Shown here piece by piece: positions 17,571 to 26,149 of a stretch of 64,000 nucleotides of DNA. This DNA comes from JANWYT01 sp034437555. Lineage in GTDB: Bacteria > Chloroflexota > Anaerolineae > Aggregatilineales > Phototrophicaceae. The position numbers and the translations under genes were made by a program. The DNA lies in contig DAOTTQ010000008.1 in the NCBI GenBank assembly GCA_034437555.1, positions 146,610-210,609 of the forward strand, read 5' to 3'. Each line of letters opens with the position of its first letter. The first letter of the stretch is position 1. The notes under the pieces were generated by a model. That model saw nothing but the letters and a program-made list of their open reading frames with translations, was not told the DNA's origin and made no database searches.

Positions 17571-18551
17571 TTATTCAATGGGGTAGTGGATGCCCCATTC
17601 TTCGCGTAGGCTGTCCATGAGTTTCATTACAGCAAGCGTGTCTTTGTGGGGCATCACGGGGCTTTCTAGCAAGCCTTCACGAATACAGCGATTGCACTCT
17701 ATCACTTGGTAATGATAGCCATTGTACTCGGTGGGGGTGGGTATCTCTTCCGCGTCTTTCCCGTTCAATTTTAGCGTCAAGGCTTGGCTGTGGTGAAAGG
17801 GCGCGTGAAAGCGAATATAGCCCTTATCGCCAATAATCGTTGCTTCATTTGCACCCTGAAAGCGCACACTCGCGGACAAGTGCGCGGTGGCATGGGCATA
17901 GCGAAAGAGCATCCCCTCATATTCATCTACGCCTGTTTCACCAATGAACACTTCGCTATTCATGGCTTCTGGCACACCCAAAATAAGCTGTGAGAACGAC
18001 ACAGGATACACGCCCACATCCAGCAATGCACCGCCCCCCAACATGGGGTTGTAAATGCGCCCTTCGGGGTTATAGGCAAGGTTTGCGCTTAGGTCGGCGT
18101 ACACACGACGCACATCCCCAATCACACCCTCTGCAATCCACGCCTGCGCCTGCTTTATCGATGGATGAAAGCGCGTCCACATGGCTTCCATCAAGAAAAG
18201 ACCTTTTTCTTTGGCAAGGTTTAGGCACTCCTCGGTTTGCTTGGCGTTAATCGTAAAGGCTTTTTCACATAAAACATGCTTGCCCGCGTTTAGGCACAGT
18301 TTCATGTTGTCATAGTGGTGGCTGTGGGGCGTGGCGATATAAATCGCGTCTACGTCGGGGTCATTGACAAGGGCTTCATAGGTGGGGTGACGATGAGAAA
18401 TTTTAAATTTATTGCCAAATTTATCGGCAGATTCTTGGTTACGTGAACCAACAGCAATCAGCTCAACGTCCTCAACCTTGCTCATGGCATAGGCGAGGGC
18501 TTCGGCAATGCGCCCGGTGCTTAAAATGCCCCAACGAATTTTTTTTGTCAT
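17571..18551 (-). CDS. Gfo/Idh/MocA-family NAD(P)-dependent oxidoreductase
   Basis: 326 residues. The N-terminal Rossmann domain starts KKIRWGILSTGRIAEALAYA, with the dinucleotide-binding motif degenerate (GxxxTGRIA). The family marks DAIYIATPHSHHYDN, HVLCEKAFTIN (catalytic-type Lys in EKA) and GGGALLDVGVYPV follow. The C-terminal half is the alpha/beta domain that binds a sugar-like substrate. Members oxidise or reduce a hydroxyl of sugars, inositols or dihydrodiols. The trans-dihydrodiol dehydrogenase branch is a good match in layout, but the substrate is unknown. It stands alone between a shared terminator and a divergent SDR gene. Confidence 0.88.
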   Translation of the reverse strand: MTKKIRWGILSTGRIAEALAYAMSKVEDVELIAVGSRNQESADKFGNKFKISHRHPTYEALVNDPDVDAIYIATPHSHHYDNMKLCLNAGKHVLCEKAFTINAKQTEECLNLAKEKGLFLMEAMWTRFHPSIKQAQAWIAEGVIGDVRRVYADLSANLAYNPEGRIYNPMLGGGALLDVGVYPVSFSQLILGVPEAMNSEVFIGETGVDEYEGMLFRYAHATAHLSASVRFQGANEATIIGDKGYIRFHAPFHHSQALTLKLNGKDAEEIPTPTEYNGYHYQVIECNRCIREGLLESPVMPHKDTLAVMKLMDSLREEWGIHYPIE

Positions 18552-18678
18552 GGTGTGTTTTCCTTCCTTGTGGGTATTTAATAATTGGTTTTTGAACTAA
18601 CGATAACTATAGCACGACACACGGCACAATAAAAAACCCACGTTTAACCCTGTTCATCTTAGGTTTAACTTTACGCGG

Positions 18679-18684
18679 TATAAT
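18679..18684 (+). promoter_or_regulatory. -10 box of the SDR gene
   Basis: Perfect TATAAT, 35 bases before the ATG, followed by an AAGGAG site at 18707-18712. A recognisable -35 is lacking. Confidence 0.5.
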
Positions 18685-18718
18685 AGGCTTTTTACTAACG
18701 GTTCATAAGGAGCTAAAA

Positions 18719-19462
18719 ATGTTCGGAAAAATTCAGCCAAAAGTCGCATTCATCACAGGCGCATCACGCGGTATTGGGCGGGCGGCGGCACTGGCATTTG
18801 CCAAAACAGGCGTTAATGTAGCCGTCACCGCCCGCAACGCCGAAGAGCTAGAAAGCCTTGTGGCAGAATGTCGCGCTCTCCAAGTAAAGGCAGAGGCTTT
18901 CCCCGCCGATGCCAGCGATGCGAAAGCCGTTGCAGGTGTGCGTGATGACGTGCTAAAGGCGTTTGGCAAGGTAGATATTTTGGTCAATAATGTGGGGGTG
19001 GCACGCTACGCTTCGCTGATAGAAACCACCGTAGAGGACTACGACTGGATGATGAATACCAATATGCGCTCGACGTTCTTGTTTACACACGCCTTTGTTC
19101 CCCAAATGATAGAGCGCAAAAGCGGTAACGTCATTTTTGTGTCCTCACAGGCAGGCGTAAATGGCTTCCCTAATGAAGCGGTATATTGTGCCACCAAGCA
19201 CGCCCAAGTGGGCTTTGCGACGGCATTGGATGGCGAACTGCGCCCCCACAACGTGAAAGTCAGCATAATTGCCCCCGGTGGCGTTAGCACCTACTTTGCT
19301 TTTGGCACGGGACGCACCCCAGAAATGCCCGCGCTTGCCGAAATGAGCGAAGCGGAGGACATTGCCGAAGCCATTCTTTTTGCCGCCAACCAGCCCGAAA
19401 AGAGCCGTATTCTCATGATTGGCATTCGCCCCATGAGCGAAAAACTTTATGGTGGCGCATAG
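18719..19462 (+). CDS. Short-chain dehydrogenase/reductase (FabG-like)
   Basis: 247 residues, classical SDR. Cofactor motif TGASRGIGRAAA near residue 13, NNVGVA near 90, catalytic Ser in VSSQAG, and Tyr and Lys in YCATKHA. The Arg pair after beta-2 (TARNAEEL) suggests NADPH preference. Closest in layout to 3-oxoacyl-ACP reductases and related ketoreductases. It sits alone, away from other fatty-acid genes, so fatty-acid synthesis is not implied. A good AAGGAG site precedes the ATG. The next gene, dnaJ-like, starts 77 bases later on the same strand with its own ribosome binding site. Confidence 0.88.
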   Translation: MFGKIQPKVAFITGASRGIGRAAALAFAKTGVNVAVTARNAEELESLVAECRALQVKAEAFPADASDAKAVAGVRDDVLKAFGKVDILVNNVGVARYASLIETTVEDYDWMMNTNMRSTFLFTHAFVPQMIERKSGNVIFVSSQAGVNGFPNEAVYCATKHAQVGFATALDGELRPHNVKVSIIAPGGVSTYFAFGTGRTPEMPALAEMSEAEDIAEAILFAANQPEKSRILMIGIRPMSEKLYGGA

Positions 19463-19539
19463 GCGCAACCGCTAACGAGTTTTATATGTGATTGTGCTAT
19501 CATCAGGGATGAGATTTTTTTGTAAGGAGAACATACGCG

Positions 19540-20430
19540 ATGCCAAGCGACTATTATAATTTACTGGGTATACCTAAAAACGCCAGCCCTGACGACATTA
19601 GAAAGGCATTTCGTAAGAAAGCAAAGAAGTATCATCCCGATGCTAACCGAAACGACCCCAACGCAGAAACGCGCTTCAAAGAAATTAATGAGGCGCACGA
19701 AGTGTTAAGTGACCCTCAAAAACGCCAGCAGTATGATACTTACGGCGCAAATTGGCGTGACCCACAACAGGGCAATCCACAACGGGGCAATCCACAACGA
19801 GGCAACCCACAACAAGGCGGAAACGCCACCGTTAACCCCGAAGACCTGCAAGATATGTTTAACACCTTCTTTCGGGGGGGGGCAGCAAGTGGCGGAGGCT
19901 TTGGTGGTTTTGGGGGCGCACAACGCCAAGCCCCACGCGGGCAAGACATAGAAAGAAGCGTGCAAATTAGCCTACGAGAAGCCTATGAAGGCACAGAACG
20001 CCTGGTGACCAAAGACGGGCGCAACCTTCGCGTAAGTATTCCAGCAGGCGCAACTGACGGCACAAAAGTAAAGCTGGCGGGCGAAGGTGCAGGCGGTGGT
20101 GACCTCTATTTGGTGGTAGAAGTGGAAGAAGATGCCCATTTTAAGCGCGAGGGCAACGACCTTCATACCGAGATTAACGTGGATGTGTTTACGGCGTTCT
20201 TGGGGGGTGAAGTAGGCGTACCAACGCTGGGCAAAACCCTTATGCTTAAGATACCGCCCATGACGCAATCGGGCAAAAAATTTAGGCTAAAAGAAAAAGG
20301 CATGCCCGTCTTACGCCAACTGAACCAACACGGTGACCTTTATGCCCGTGTACAAATTATATTGCCAAACGCCAAAGCCCTAACAGATGCACAACGCGCC
20401 CAAATAGAACAGCTACGCCAGAGCTTTTGA
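19540..20430 (+). CDS. cbpA: CbpA-type DnaJ co-chaperone
   Basis: 296 residues. The J domain is residues 1-70 (YYNLLGIPKNASPDDIRKAF, with the HPD tripeptide in YHPDANRNDP) and stimulates DnaK ATPase. A Gly/Asn/Gln linker with four 5-residue repeats follows, then a Gly/Phe-rich stretch. The two-barrel C-terminal client domain begins at GQDIERSVQISLREAYEGTE. There is no cysteine-rich zinc domain, so this is the class II (CbpA/DjlA-like) type rather than DnaJ proper. The ATG has TAAGGAG upstream. No dnaK or grpE is adjacent. Confidence 0.9.
   Translation: MPSDYYNLLGIPKNASPDDIRKAFRKKAKKYHPDANRNDPNAETRFKEINEAHEVLSDPQKRQQYDTYGANWRDPQQGNPQRGNPQRGNPQQGGNATVNPEDLQDMFNTFFRGGAASGGGFGGFGGAQRQAPRGQDIERSVQISLREAYEGTERLVTKDGRNLRVSIPAGATDGTKVKLAGEGAGGGDLYLVVEVEEDAHFKREGNDLHTEINVDVFTAFLGGEVGVPTLGKTLMLKIPPMTQSGKKFRLKEKGMPVLRQLNQHGDLYARVQIILPNAKALTDAQRAQIEQLRQSF
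19762..19821 (+). repeat. Four 15-bp repeats in the DnaJ linker
   Basis: Imperfect tandem units of type CCACAACGGGGCAAT, in frame, encoding PQ(Q/R)GN blocks. Confidence 0.85.
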
Positions 20431-20489
20431 TAAGGGTGTTTTTGGAGGCGCATCTCATCGGGTGCGCTATAAAACCGAGCGCAAGGTTT

Positions 20490-20513
20490 AAGGGCACTAT
20501 TCATGATGCCCTT
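20490..20513 (+). terminator. Weak hairpin after the DnaJ gene
   Basis: A 7-bp stem (AAGGGCA and TGCCCTT) with a 10-base loop and no T-run, 60 bases past the stop. It is only a possible terminator. Confidence 0.3.
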
Positions 20514-20526
20514 GTGGGGTATGTTT

Positions 20527-20555
20527 CTGACGATGGGGCTATCTTGTGCTATAAT
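20527..20555 (+). promoter_or_regulatory. Promoter of gatB
   Basis: TATAAT at 20550-20555 with CTGACG 17 bases upstream at 20527-20532. It lies 52 bases before the chosen ATG. Confidence 0.55.
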
Positions 20556-20606
20556 GGGACGCATTAGAAAGCACGTTAGCCATCCAACATGAAGGAAATA
20601 ACCCAG

Positions 20607-22076
20607 ATGAGCAAAAGCGACTGGAAAACGATTATCGGCTTAGAAGTTCATGCCGAAATGCTCACCGCAACCAAGATGTTTAGCGCGTGTCCTGTGGTGG
20701 ATAGCGTTACCGCCATGCCCAACAGCGCCGTTGACCCGCTTTCGTTGGGGATGCCCGGCACATTGCCCGTCATCAATGAACAAGCGATGGAATACGGGAT
20801 GATGGTGGGGCTTGCGCTAAACTGTGAAATTCCCCCCTTTAACCAATTTGCCCGCAAAAATTACTTCTATCCCGACTTGCCCAAGGGCTATCAAATTAGC
20901 CAATCCGACCATCCCCTTGCTGTGAATGGCTTTTTGGATATTGACCTATCCGATGGCACTAGCAAGCGCATTCGCATCCGTCGCGCCCACATGGAAGAGG
21001 ATACAGGCAAACTAACGCATCTTGGGGATGGAAGTAGCCTTGTGGACTATAATCGCGCAGGCGTGCCATTGCTAGAAATTGTCACCGAACCCGACCTCTT
21101 TAACAGCGAAGAAGCCGAAGCCTATGCCCGCAAACTGCGCTCTATTTTGCAATTTTTGGGCGTAAACCACGGGGATATGAGCAAGGGCGTTTTGCGCTTT
21201 GAAGCCAATGTCAGCGTGATGCACAAGGACGATACAGAATATCGCCAACGCACCGAGATTAAAAACCTAAATAGCATTCGTAGCATGGTACGCGCCATTG
21301 ATGTAGAAGTGGAACGCCAAATTAAGCTGTACGAAAGCGGTGATAAGGTGGTTTCGGCAACACTCGGCTGGAACGAAAACACGAACAATATCATCATCCA
21401 ACGCTATAAAGAGCGTCCCGATGAATATCGCTACTTTCCCGAACCCGACTTACCCATTGTAGAAATGAGCCGTGAGTGGGTAGAGCGCGTGCGTGCTGGC
21501 TTGCCCGAATTACCCGAAGTAAAACGCGCCCGTTTTGAACAGGAGCTAGGCTTAACGCCCTATGATGCGGGCGTACTGACTGCCGATAAAAGCGTGTCTG
21601 AATACTATGAAAAGGTGCTATCGTTTGGGGTTTCTGCAAAGACAGCCGCCAATTGGTTCACAGGCGATTTGTTCCGTTTGCTAAATGACCATAAAATAGA
21701 ACGTGAGCGCATTGGCGAAACCAAAATTACGCCCGAAGCCTTCGCCGAACTCATTAAGCTGGTAGAGAGTGGAGCAATCAACGCCGCTACCGCCCGTAAA
21801 GATGTCCTCCCAATCTTCTGGGAAACAGGGCAATCGCCCACCGACATCGTGAAAGAAAAGGGCTTGTCACAAGTGAGCGATACTTCACTCATTACCGATA
21901 CAGTAGCCAGCGTTTTTGCATCACAAGCCAGCGTAGTAGAACGCTACTTAAACGGCGAAGAAAAGGTGATTAATGCCCTTTTTGGGCAAATAATGGGCGC
22001 ATTAAAGGGCAAAGCAAATCCTGCTGTTGTGCGCGAAGTATTGCAGGCGAAACTTGACGAATTAAAGAATTTATGA
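20607..22076 (+). CDS. gatB: Asp-tRNA(Asn)/Glu-tRNA(Gln) amidotransferase subunit B
   Basis: 489 residues. GatB starts at MSKSDWKTIIGLEVHAE and has the family signatures NSAVDPLSLGMPGTLPV, RKNYFYPDLPKGYQISQ, HMEEDTGKL, DYNRAGVPLLEIVTEPD and RTEIKNLNS. The C-terminal YqeY-like tail ends LQAKLDELKNL. GatB phosphorylates and amidates mischarged Glu-tRNA(Gln) or Asp-tRNA(Asn) together with GatA and GatC, neither of which is adjacent. The ATG at 20607 is preferred over an in-frame ATG 18 bases upstream because GAAGGA lies between them and homologues start here. Confidence 0.95.
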   Translation: MSKSDWKTIIGLEVHAEMLTATKMFSACPVVDSVTAMPNSAVDPLSLGMPGTLPVINEQAMEYGMMVGLALNCEIPPFNQFARKNYFYPDLPKGYQISQSDHPLAVNGFLDIDLSDGTSKRIRIRRAHMEEDTGKLTHLGDGSSLVDYNRAGVPLLEIVTEPDLFNSEEAEAYARKLRSILQFLGVNHGDMSKGVLRFEANVSVMHKDDTEYRQRTEIKNLNSIRSMVRAIDVEVERQIKLYESGDKVVSATLGWNENTNNIIIQRYKERPDEYRYFPEPDLPIVEMSREWVERVRAGLPELPEVKRARFEQELGLTPYDAGVLTADKSVSEYYEKVLSFGVSAKTAANWFTGDLFRLLNDHKIERERIGETKITPEAFAELIKLVESGAINAATARKDVLPIFWETGQSPTDIVKEKGLSQVSDTSLITDTVASVFASQASVVERYLNGEEKVINALFGQIMGALKGKANPAVVREVLQAKLDELKNL

Positions 22077-22156
22077 TAGAATATAAGTTCTAAAAGTTTC
22101 GCTTTTGACCATAAAGAAAGTTCAAGGCGATGAGTGAACAAGAGGAAATAGACATC

Positions 22157-22579
22157 ATGGCAGGGTTTGAACAGACAATAATTGTTGGGAATGTTGGGCG
22201 TGACCCCGAATCGCGATTTTTACAAAGTGGCGCACAAGTCACTTCGTTTAGCGTAGCAGTTACGCGCCGTTGGAAAGACCGCCAAACCAATGAACAACGC
22301 GAAAACACCAATTGGTATCGCGTATCGTGCTGGGGTGGCTTGGCAGACGTGGCGAAGAACTACGTTAAAAAAGGCACGCAAGTCATGATTACGGGTACTG
22401 TCACCGCCAATTCTTACGTGGCACAAGATGGGCAAGCACGTGCCTCACTAGAATTACGTGCTGATAACTTGCAAATGATGGGCAGTCGTGGGGATGCTAC
22501 TGGCGGTTCTGGGGCAGATAATTCTTATGATGATTACGGTTCACCCGCCCCCGCAACGGGCGATGATATTCCGTTCTAA
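22157..22579 (+). CDS. ssb: Single-stranded DNA-binding protein
   Basis: 140 residues. The OB fold runs through residues 1-110: MAGFEQTIIVGNVGRDPESR, TSFSVAVTRRWKD, TNWYRVSCWGGLAD, NYVKKGTQVMITG and ASLELRADNLQMMG. A short Gly/Asp-rich linker leads to the acidic protein-interaction tip DDIPF. It binds ssDNA as a tetramer and recruits repair and replication proteins through the tip. An in-frame ATG at 22130 would add nine residues, but the internal start matches the family and has AGAGG upstream. It is not beside rpsF or rpsR, the usual partners, so this may be a stand-alone or second ssb. Confidence 0.93.
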   Translation: MAGFEQTIIVGNVGRDPESRFLQSGAQVTSFSVAVTRRWKDRQTNEQRENTNWYRVSCWGGLADVAKNYVKKGTQVMITGTVTANSYVAQDGQARASLELRADNLQMMGSRGDATGGSGADNSYDDYGSPAPATGDDIPF

Positions 22580-22611
22580 CCCCCCCAAAAAATTACATAA
22601 TGTAACCTAGC

Positions 22612-22648
22612 AAAAAGCCCTCTTCTTAAACCGATGAGGGCTTTTTTT
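22612..22648 (+). terminator. Rho-independent terminator after ssb
   Basis: An 11-bp stem (AAAAAGCCCTC at 22612-22622 with its complement at 22636-22646) followed by T7. It also sits just past the end of the convergent membrane-protein gene. Confidence 0.92.
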
Positions 22649-22658
22649 ATGTTGTAAA

Positions 22659-24281
22659 CTAGCGCGGTTTTAGCAGGGCAATTTTGCCCAAAATTTGCAC
22701 GTCATACGCGCCGTCATCATAGCGCGATAGCCCGTCTGTAAACACCACCAAGTAATCATACGTTTCGGCTGTGCCGATTGCGCTGGTGTTTTTGTTTTGC
22801 AGGTTGTGGCGTGCCAATAGCAAAAAGTCATACGCCATCGTTTGGCGGTAACGCGCATCTACTGTGTGCCACGCCAACGCCCACCACTGAAAGCGCATTT
22901 CTGGTAAAGTGTCATATGCCACTGTGAGCGCGTTGGGGCTATTCCAATCTTGGGCAATGGCATCGACCACACGCGCCACGCTGTTAAAATACCATGCCTG
23001 CGGAAAAAGCGTGTCCTCACGGGTCGCTTGCCGTTCGATACGACTGCCTACAGACACCATTGCCACACACACACACGCCCCCCATAAGAGCATCGTGCGC
23101 CATCGTAACGCCCCCAAGCGCGTTAGAAGCGTGTCTATTGCCCACGCCACTAGCACGCTACCCCACGCCAATAAGCCCATGAGATAGGTGGGCTGTTCGG
23201 TGGGGAGTGTGCGCGTTATCAACATGCCCCCTAAAAACACCGCGCTCATGAGTGCCAGCAAGACAGCACGCCCATGAGCGTGTTCTGCCAGCGTGCGCCA
23301 ACGCCCTAGCGTATGGGGCAAACCCCACAGCAGCGCCAGCCCTATAGCGCATAGTGCCAGCACGCCCACAATGCCCCCAGAAGGGCTAGAAAGGGGCGCG
23401 AAGGCTACCAACACACCCAACGCCGTACTTGCCTCATTTAGGGCGCGTGTGGCAAGTGTGGGGGGTGTTTTAACGGCGGACGAGGGCGCGTCTTGAGGGG
23501 TGTTTGGGGCATCGGGTAAAGGGAGTGGGCTATTTTCTGGGGGATAGGCTAAATCACGATAAAACGCCATTGTTTCGCTTGGTACTTGGGGGGTGCGGGT
23601 GATGAAGGCACGAAGGTCGCTAAAGTCGCGTTGTACTTGAAACAGCCCATACGGCAATAGCAACGCCACACAAATCACCGTTCCCACGCCCACACCGCGC
23701 CAAGACCATTGCGCCCGTGACAATAGCCAAAACACCAGCAACACAGGAAACAGCAATATCGCCGAAAAGTGCATCATAAACGCGCAGGTTGCCAGCACGC
23801 CCGCCGCTGCTAAATAGCGTCCGCGCCCTGTGCGATACCATCGCCATAATGCCAACCCCACAAACGCAAAAAACGCAGGCAATAGCACCTGCGCCCACGC
23901 CGTATACGCGCTAGTAATCACGGTTTCGCTAAACGCATACAGGATGAGTGCGCCTAGCCCCACACGCGCGTTAAATAGCTCACGCCCTAGCGCATACACG
24001 CACGCCATCCCCAACACATTCACCCAAAGCAATGTAGCTAAAATTGCCATTTGTGGGTCACGGGTAAGGACAAGCGCGGGCAAATGTAGCCACACCAAAA
24101 AGGGCAAATTATACGCGCCCACGCTAGACAGCGTGCCATAGGTGGGGAAAACACCGCCGTTTAGCCAGTCCCACCCCCACCACACAATCGGCACGAAGTC
24201 GGCATCAAAAGGCAATTGTGCGCTAAAGAAGGCTTTGGGAACAAGGCTAACGAGGATAATTAGAATAACAACAAAACGCAC
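22659..24281 (-). CDS. GT-C type membrane glycosyltransferase-like protein
   Basis: 540 residues with about 11-12 hydrophobic helices and a long polar loop near residues 230-290. The layout fits polyprenyl-phosphate-sugar glycosyltransferases of the ArnT/PMT (GT-C) type: an N-terminal helix, then an acidic extracytoplasmic loop (LPFDADFVPIVWWGWDW) and a G-x-ELFNARVG segment seen in this group. Such enzymes move a sugar from a lipid carrier to lipid or protein outside the membrane. The acidic DAD in loop 1 could be the metal/base motif. The substrate is unknown. It follows the 2TM-domain gene by 15 bases, so the two form a probable operon. Confidence 0.7.
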   Translation of the reverse strand: MRFVVILIILVSLVPKAFFSAQLPFDADFVPIVWWGWDWLNGGVFPTYGTLSSVGAYNLPFLVWLHLPALVLTRDPQMAILATLLWVNVLGMACVYALGRELFNARVGLGALILYAFSETVITSAYTAWAQVLLPAFFAFVGLALWRWYRTGRGRYLAAAGVLATCAFMMHFSAILLFPVLLVFWLLSRAQWSWRGVGVGTVICVALLLPYGLFQVQRDFSDLRAFITRTPQVPSETMAFYRDLAYPPENSPLPLPDAPNTPQDAPSSAVKTPPTLATRALNEASTALGVLVAFAPLSSPSGGIVGVLALCAIGLALLWGLPHTLGRWRTLAEHAHGRAVLLALMSAVFLGGMLITRTLPTEQPTYLMGLLAWGSVLVAWAIDTLLTRLGALRWRTMLLWGACVCVAMVSVGSRIERQATREDTLFPQAWYFNSVARVVDAIAQDWNSPNALTVAYDTLPEMRFQWWALAWHTVDARYRQTMAYDFLLLARHNLQNKNTSAIGTAETYDYLVVFTDGLSRYDDGAYDVQILGKIALLKPR

Positions 24282-24296
24282 GCGTACTCCTAAATG

Positions 24297-24938
24297 CTAA
24301 CGCCTTTGACGGCGTTGCTGTTTGTTTCGTTCACGCTCAAAGTCGATTTCGCCGTCCTCAAATTCGGCAATATCGTCTAAAGCGGGGCGATACGTGCCAT
24401 CAGATTCAAAGTGGTCATAATCCTCTGTTTCTTCGTACAGCATATTCTTGCGCTTTTGCTCACTGTATACGCTGTCGTTGCCCCCGTATTGGCGTAAAAC
24501 ATCTAATAATTCACTGTCCTCTTGGCGATTGGTCCGCACGCGCAAATAATGTAAGCCCAAGAGAACGCCCCACACTATCGTAAAGATAAAGGGTGATTGG
24601 TTTGAATAATAGGGGCGAGTAAACGCGTCAATCCACACAAGGCTATTCACAAAAAGATAAAGCCCCGCATGTGTTTGAAAACGCCGATGACGGCGATACT
24701 CGCGCTTGACGTTAATATAGGCAATCCGTTGGCGCGGATTTTCAAATTCGGGTAAGTCGCCATAGCCAAAGGTGTTGCGCCATGCCCACGCTAAAACATC
24801 TAGCGTGAACTTAAACGGGTAGTATACAAAGATTCGCAGGGGGTAATATAGAAAAAAGCGAAAAGAGCCTTTAAGAAATGCTATAGGCAAAATTTCGGGC
24901 GCGTGTTTTTGTTTGGAATAGTGGGATGATGAGGACAT
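24297..24938 (-). CDS. 2TM-domain membrane protein
   Basis: 213 residues. A hydrophobic segment around residues 20-50 leads to a 2TM domain (about 80-150) recognisable by RRHRRFQTHAGLYLFVNSLV, a second span SPFIFTIVWGVLLGLHYLRV and the conserved His in each half. The C-terminus is acidic and then ends in a basic cluster (ERNKQQRRQRR). 2TM domains occur beside sensor kinases and in small membrane proteins of unknown role. The ATG at 24938 is chosen because GGAG lies six bases upstream; an ATG at 24962 overlaps no such site. It is divergent from an uncharacterised small gene. Confidence 0.65.
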   Translation of the reverse strand: MSSSSHYSKQKHAPEILPIAFLKGSFRFFLYYPLRIFVYYPFKFTLDVLAWAWRNTFGYGDLPEFENPRQRIAYINVKREYRRHRRFQTHAGLYLFVNSLVWIDAFTRPYYSNQSPFIFTIVWGVLLGLHYLRVRTNRQEDSELLDVLRQYGGNDSVYSEQKRKNMLYEETEDYDHFESDGTYRPALDDIAEFEDGEIDFERERNKQQRRQRR

Positions 24939-25017
24939 AAAGCACTCCATAGAATTAAGCATGGCTTAACGTTATACGCAACCCAACTTCATGGCGTTGC
25001 AGAAGCGTCTCTTGCGT

Positions 25018-25023
25018 TATAAT
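25018..25023 (+). promoter_or_regulatory. -10 box that sets the start of the next gene
   Basis: TATAAT overlaps an in-frame ATG at 25022, so translation must begin later, at the ATG at 25052 with its GAGG site. Confidence 0.5.
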
Positions 25024-25051
25024 GCACCTACACACAAAACAAGAGGCACAC

Positions 25052-25465
25052 ATGGCAAAGAATGACTTTGGCACAACCAATATCTTTAACATTACCGAAC
25101 CGCAACGTTATCGTTGCCAAGTTTTGCACTATCACGTTAGAGTATCACGGCTTTATGTGCGCGTGTACAAAGACCAACAGGACACCCCCCTATTTTACTT
25201 GCTTTTTAGCGATGTTGGCTATCTACAATGCCCTATCAGTTGGCAAGGGTTACATTTTAACATTGGCACACAAGAGGCGTGTATCGAACTTATGCTTAAA
25301 GAGGGGCTTATTGGGCGGGCGATTTTGCAGTTTCCTAATGCGTACGCCAGCATCACGGAGTATGCACGCCTGTATGAAGCCCAAACCACAGAGAGCGCAA
25401 TCCACATTATTGCCAGCAGTGCCAGCCTGTTAGAGCGCATCCCCCCAGAAATAGAACGGGGATAA
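25052..25465 (+). CDS. Uncharacterised small soluble protein
   Basis: 137 residues, not recognised. No signal peptide or membrane span. The pattern is mainly beta-strands in the first 75 residues (RYRCQVLHYHVRVSRLYVRV, PLFYLLFSDVGYLQCP), then helices (TQEACIELMLKEGLI, YARLYEAQTTESA). It carries four cysteines, three of them spaced too far apart to suggest a simple zinc site. The ATG at 25052 is preceded by AGAGG. It is followed after 84 bases by a DinB-like gene on the same strand. A protein is likely, given the promoter box and ribosome binding site, but the function is unknown. Confidence 0.6.
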   Translation: MAKNDFGTTNIFNITEPQRYRCQVLHYHVRVSRLYVRVYKDQQDTPLFYLLFSDVGYLQCPISWQGLHFNIGTQEACIELMLKEGLIGRAILQFPNAYASITEYARLYEAQTTESAIHIIASSASLLERIPPEIERG

Positions 25466-25490
25466 CACACTAAAACGTAAACATTAGGCG

Positions 25491-25546
25491 GATGGTTGCG
25501 TCTATAGTGTGAACAGACTTTTTAACCTCATTTAGGAGCAACCATC
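25491..25546 (+). promoter_or_regulatory. Inverted repeat spanning the DinB-like leader
   Basis: GATGGTTGC at 25491-25499 is complementary to GCAACCATC at 25538-25546. The right arm directly follows the AGGAG ribosome binding site and touches the start region, so pairing could hide the site. This is structure only; regulation is inference. Confidence 0.35.
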
Positions 25547-25549
25547 TTT

Positions 25550-26137
25550 ATGATAGACTTTACCCCCGTTGTAGACAAACAGCTTAAAATGCTAGAGTAT
25601 TGTCAAAATTTTACTCGCGGACAAGTCCGCGAATCCCTTAACGAAAGCGTAGACAACCTTCTAAGCTTTTTAGAGGGCGCAAACGATGCGGATGTGGTGT
25701 TTTTGCCTTATGATTCCGAAGCTGATGACCCCTATGCTGCCGATGACCAAAAGAATGTAGGCTGGAGCGTTGCTCACATTATCCTACACGCCACCGCCAG
25801 CACAGAAGAATACGCCAGTGTGGGGTCTGTTTTAGGGCGTGGTATTGAGTTTGAAGGACGCTTGCGCTATGAGCCTGACTGGCAAACCGTCACCACAGTG
25901 GCAGAGCTAAAGCAACGCCTAGAAGAAAGCCGTAAAATGCGCCTTGCTTACTTTGACGCACTCCCCGACACCCCTAATGAGGACGTTTACCGCAAAATTG
26001 GTGAACGCTACATTGAACAATTTGGGCAAACAAGCTGGAAGGTTTCGTATCTTTTGGGGCTAATGCACGAAGTAGGGCATTACGAGCAAATTAAAGAAGC
26101 CAAACGCCAAGCCCAAGAAGCACGCCAAAGCGCGTAA
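25550..26137 (+). CDS. DinB-like metal-binding four-helix protein
   Basis: 195 residues, all-helical, matching the DinB/YfiT-like fold. It has a first helix FTPVVDKQLKMLEYCQNFTR, GWSVAHIILHATASTEEYAS with candidate metal ligand His residues, and a C-terminal helix LLGLMHEVGHYEQIKEAKRQ with a further His. Members bind a divalent metal through three His residues. Some are thiol-dependent S-transferases (bacillithiol or mycothiol) and others have no known role. Here the substrate is unknown. The ATG has TTTAGGAG upstream, and an inverted repeat surrounds this leader. Confidence 0.7.
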   Translation: MIDFTPVVDKQLKMLEYCQNFTRGQVRESLNESVDNLLSFLEGANDADVVFLPYDSEADDPYAADDQKNVGWSVAHIILHATASTEEYASVGSVLGRGIEFEGRLRYEPDWQTVTTVAELKQRLEESRKMRLAYFDALPDTPNEDVYRKIGERYIEQFGQTSWKVSYLLGLMHEVGHYEQIKEAKRQAQEARQSA

Positions 26138-26149
26138 ACAGGACTTAGT

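Noticed and set aside
17571..18551. Glucose-fructose oxidoreductase assignment
   Set aside because: No signal peptide and no specific residues support it. Only the Gfo/Idh/MocA family level is justified.
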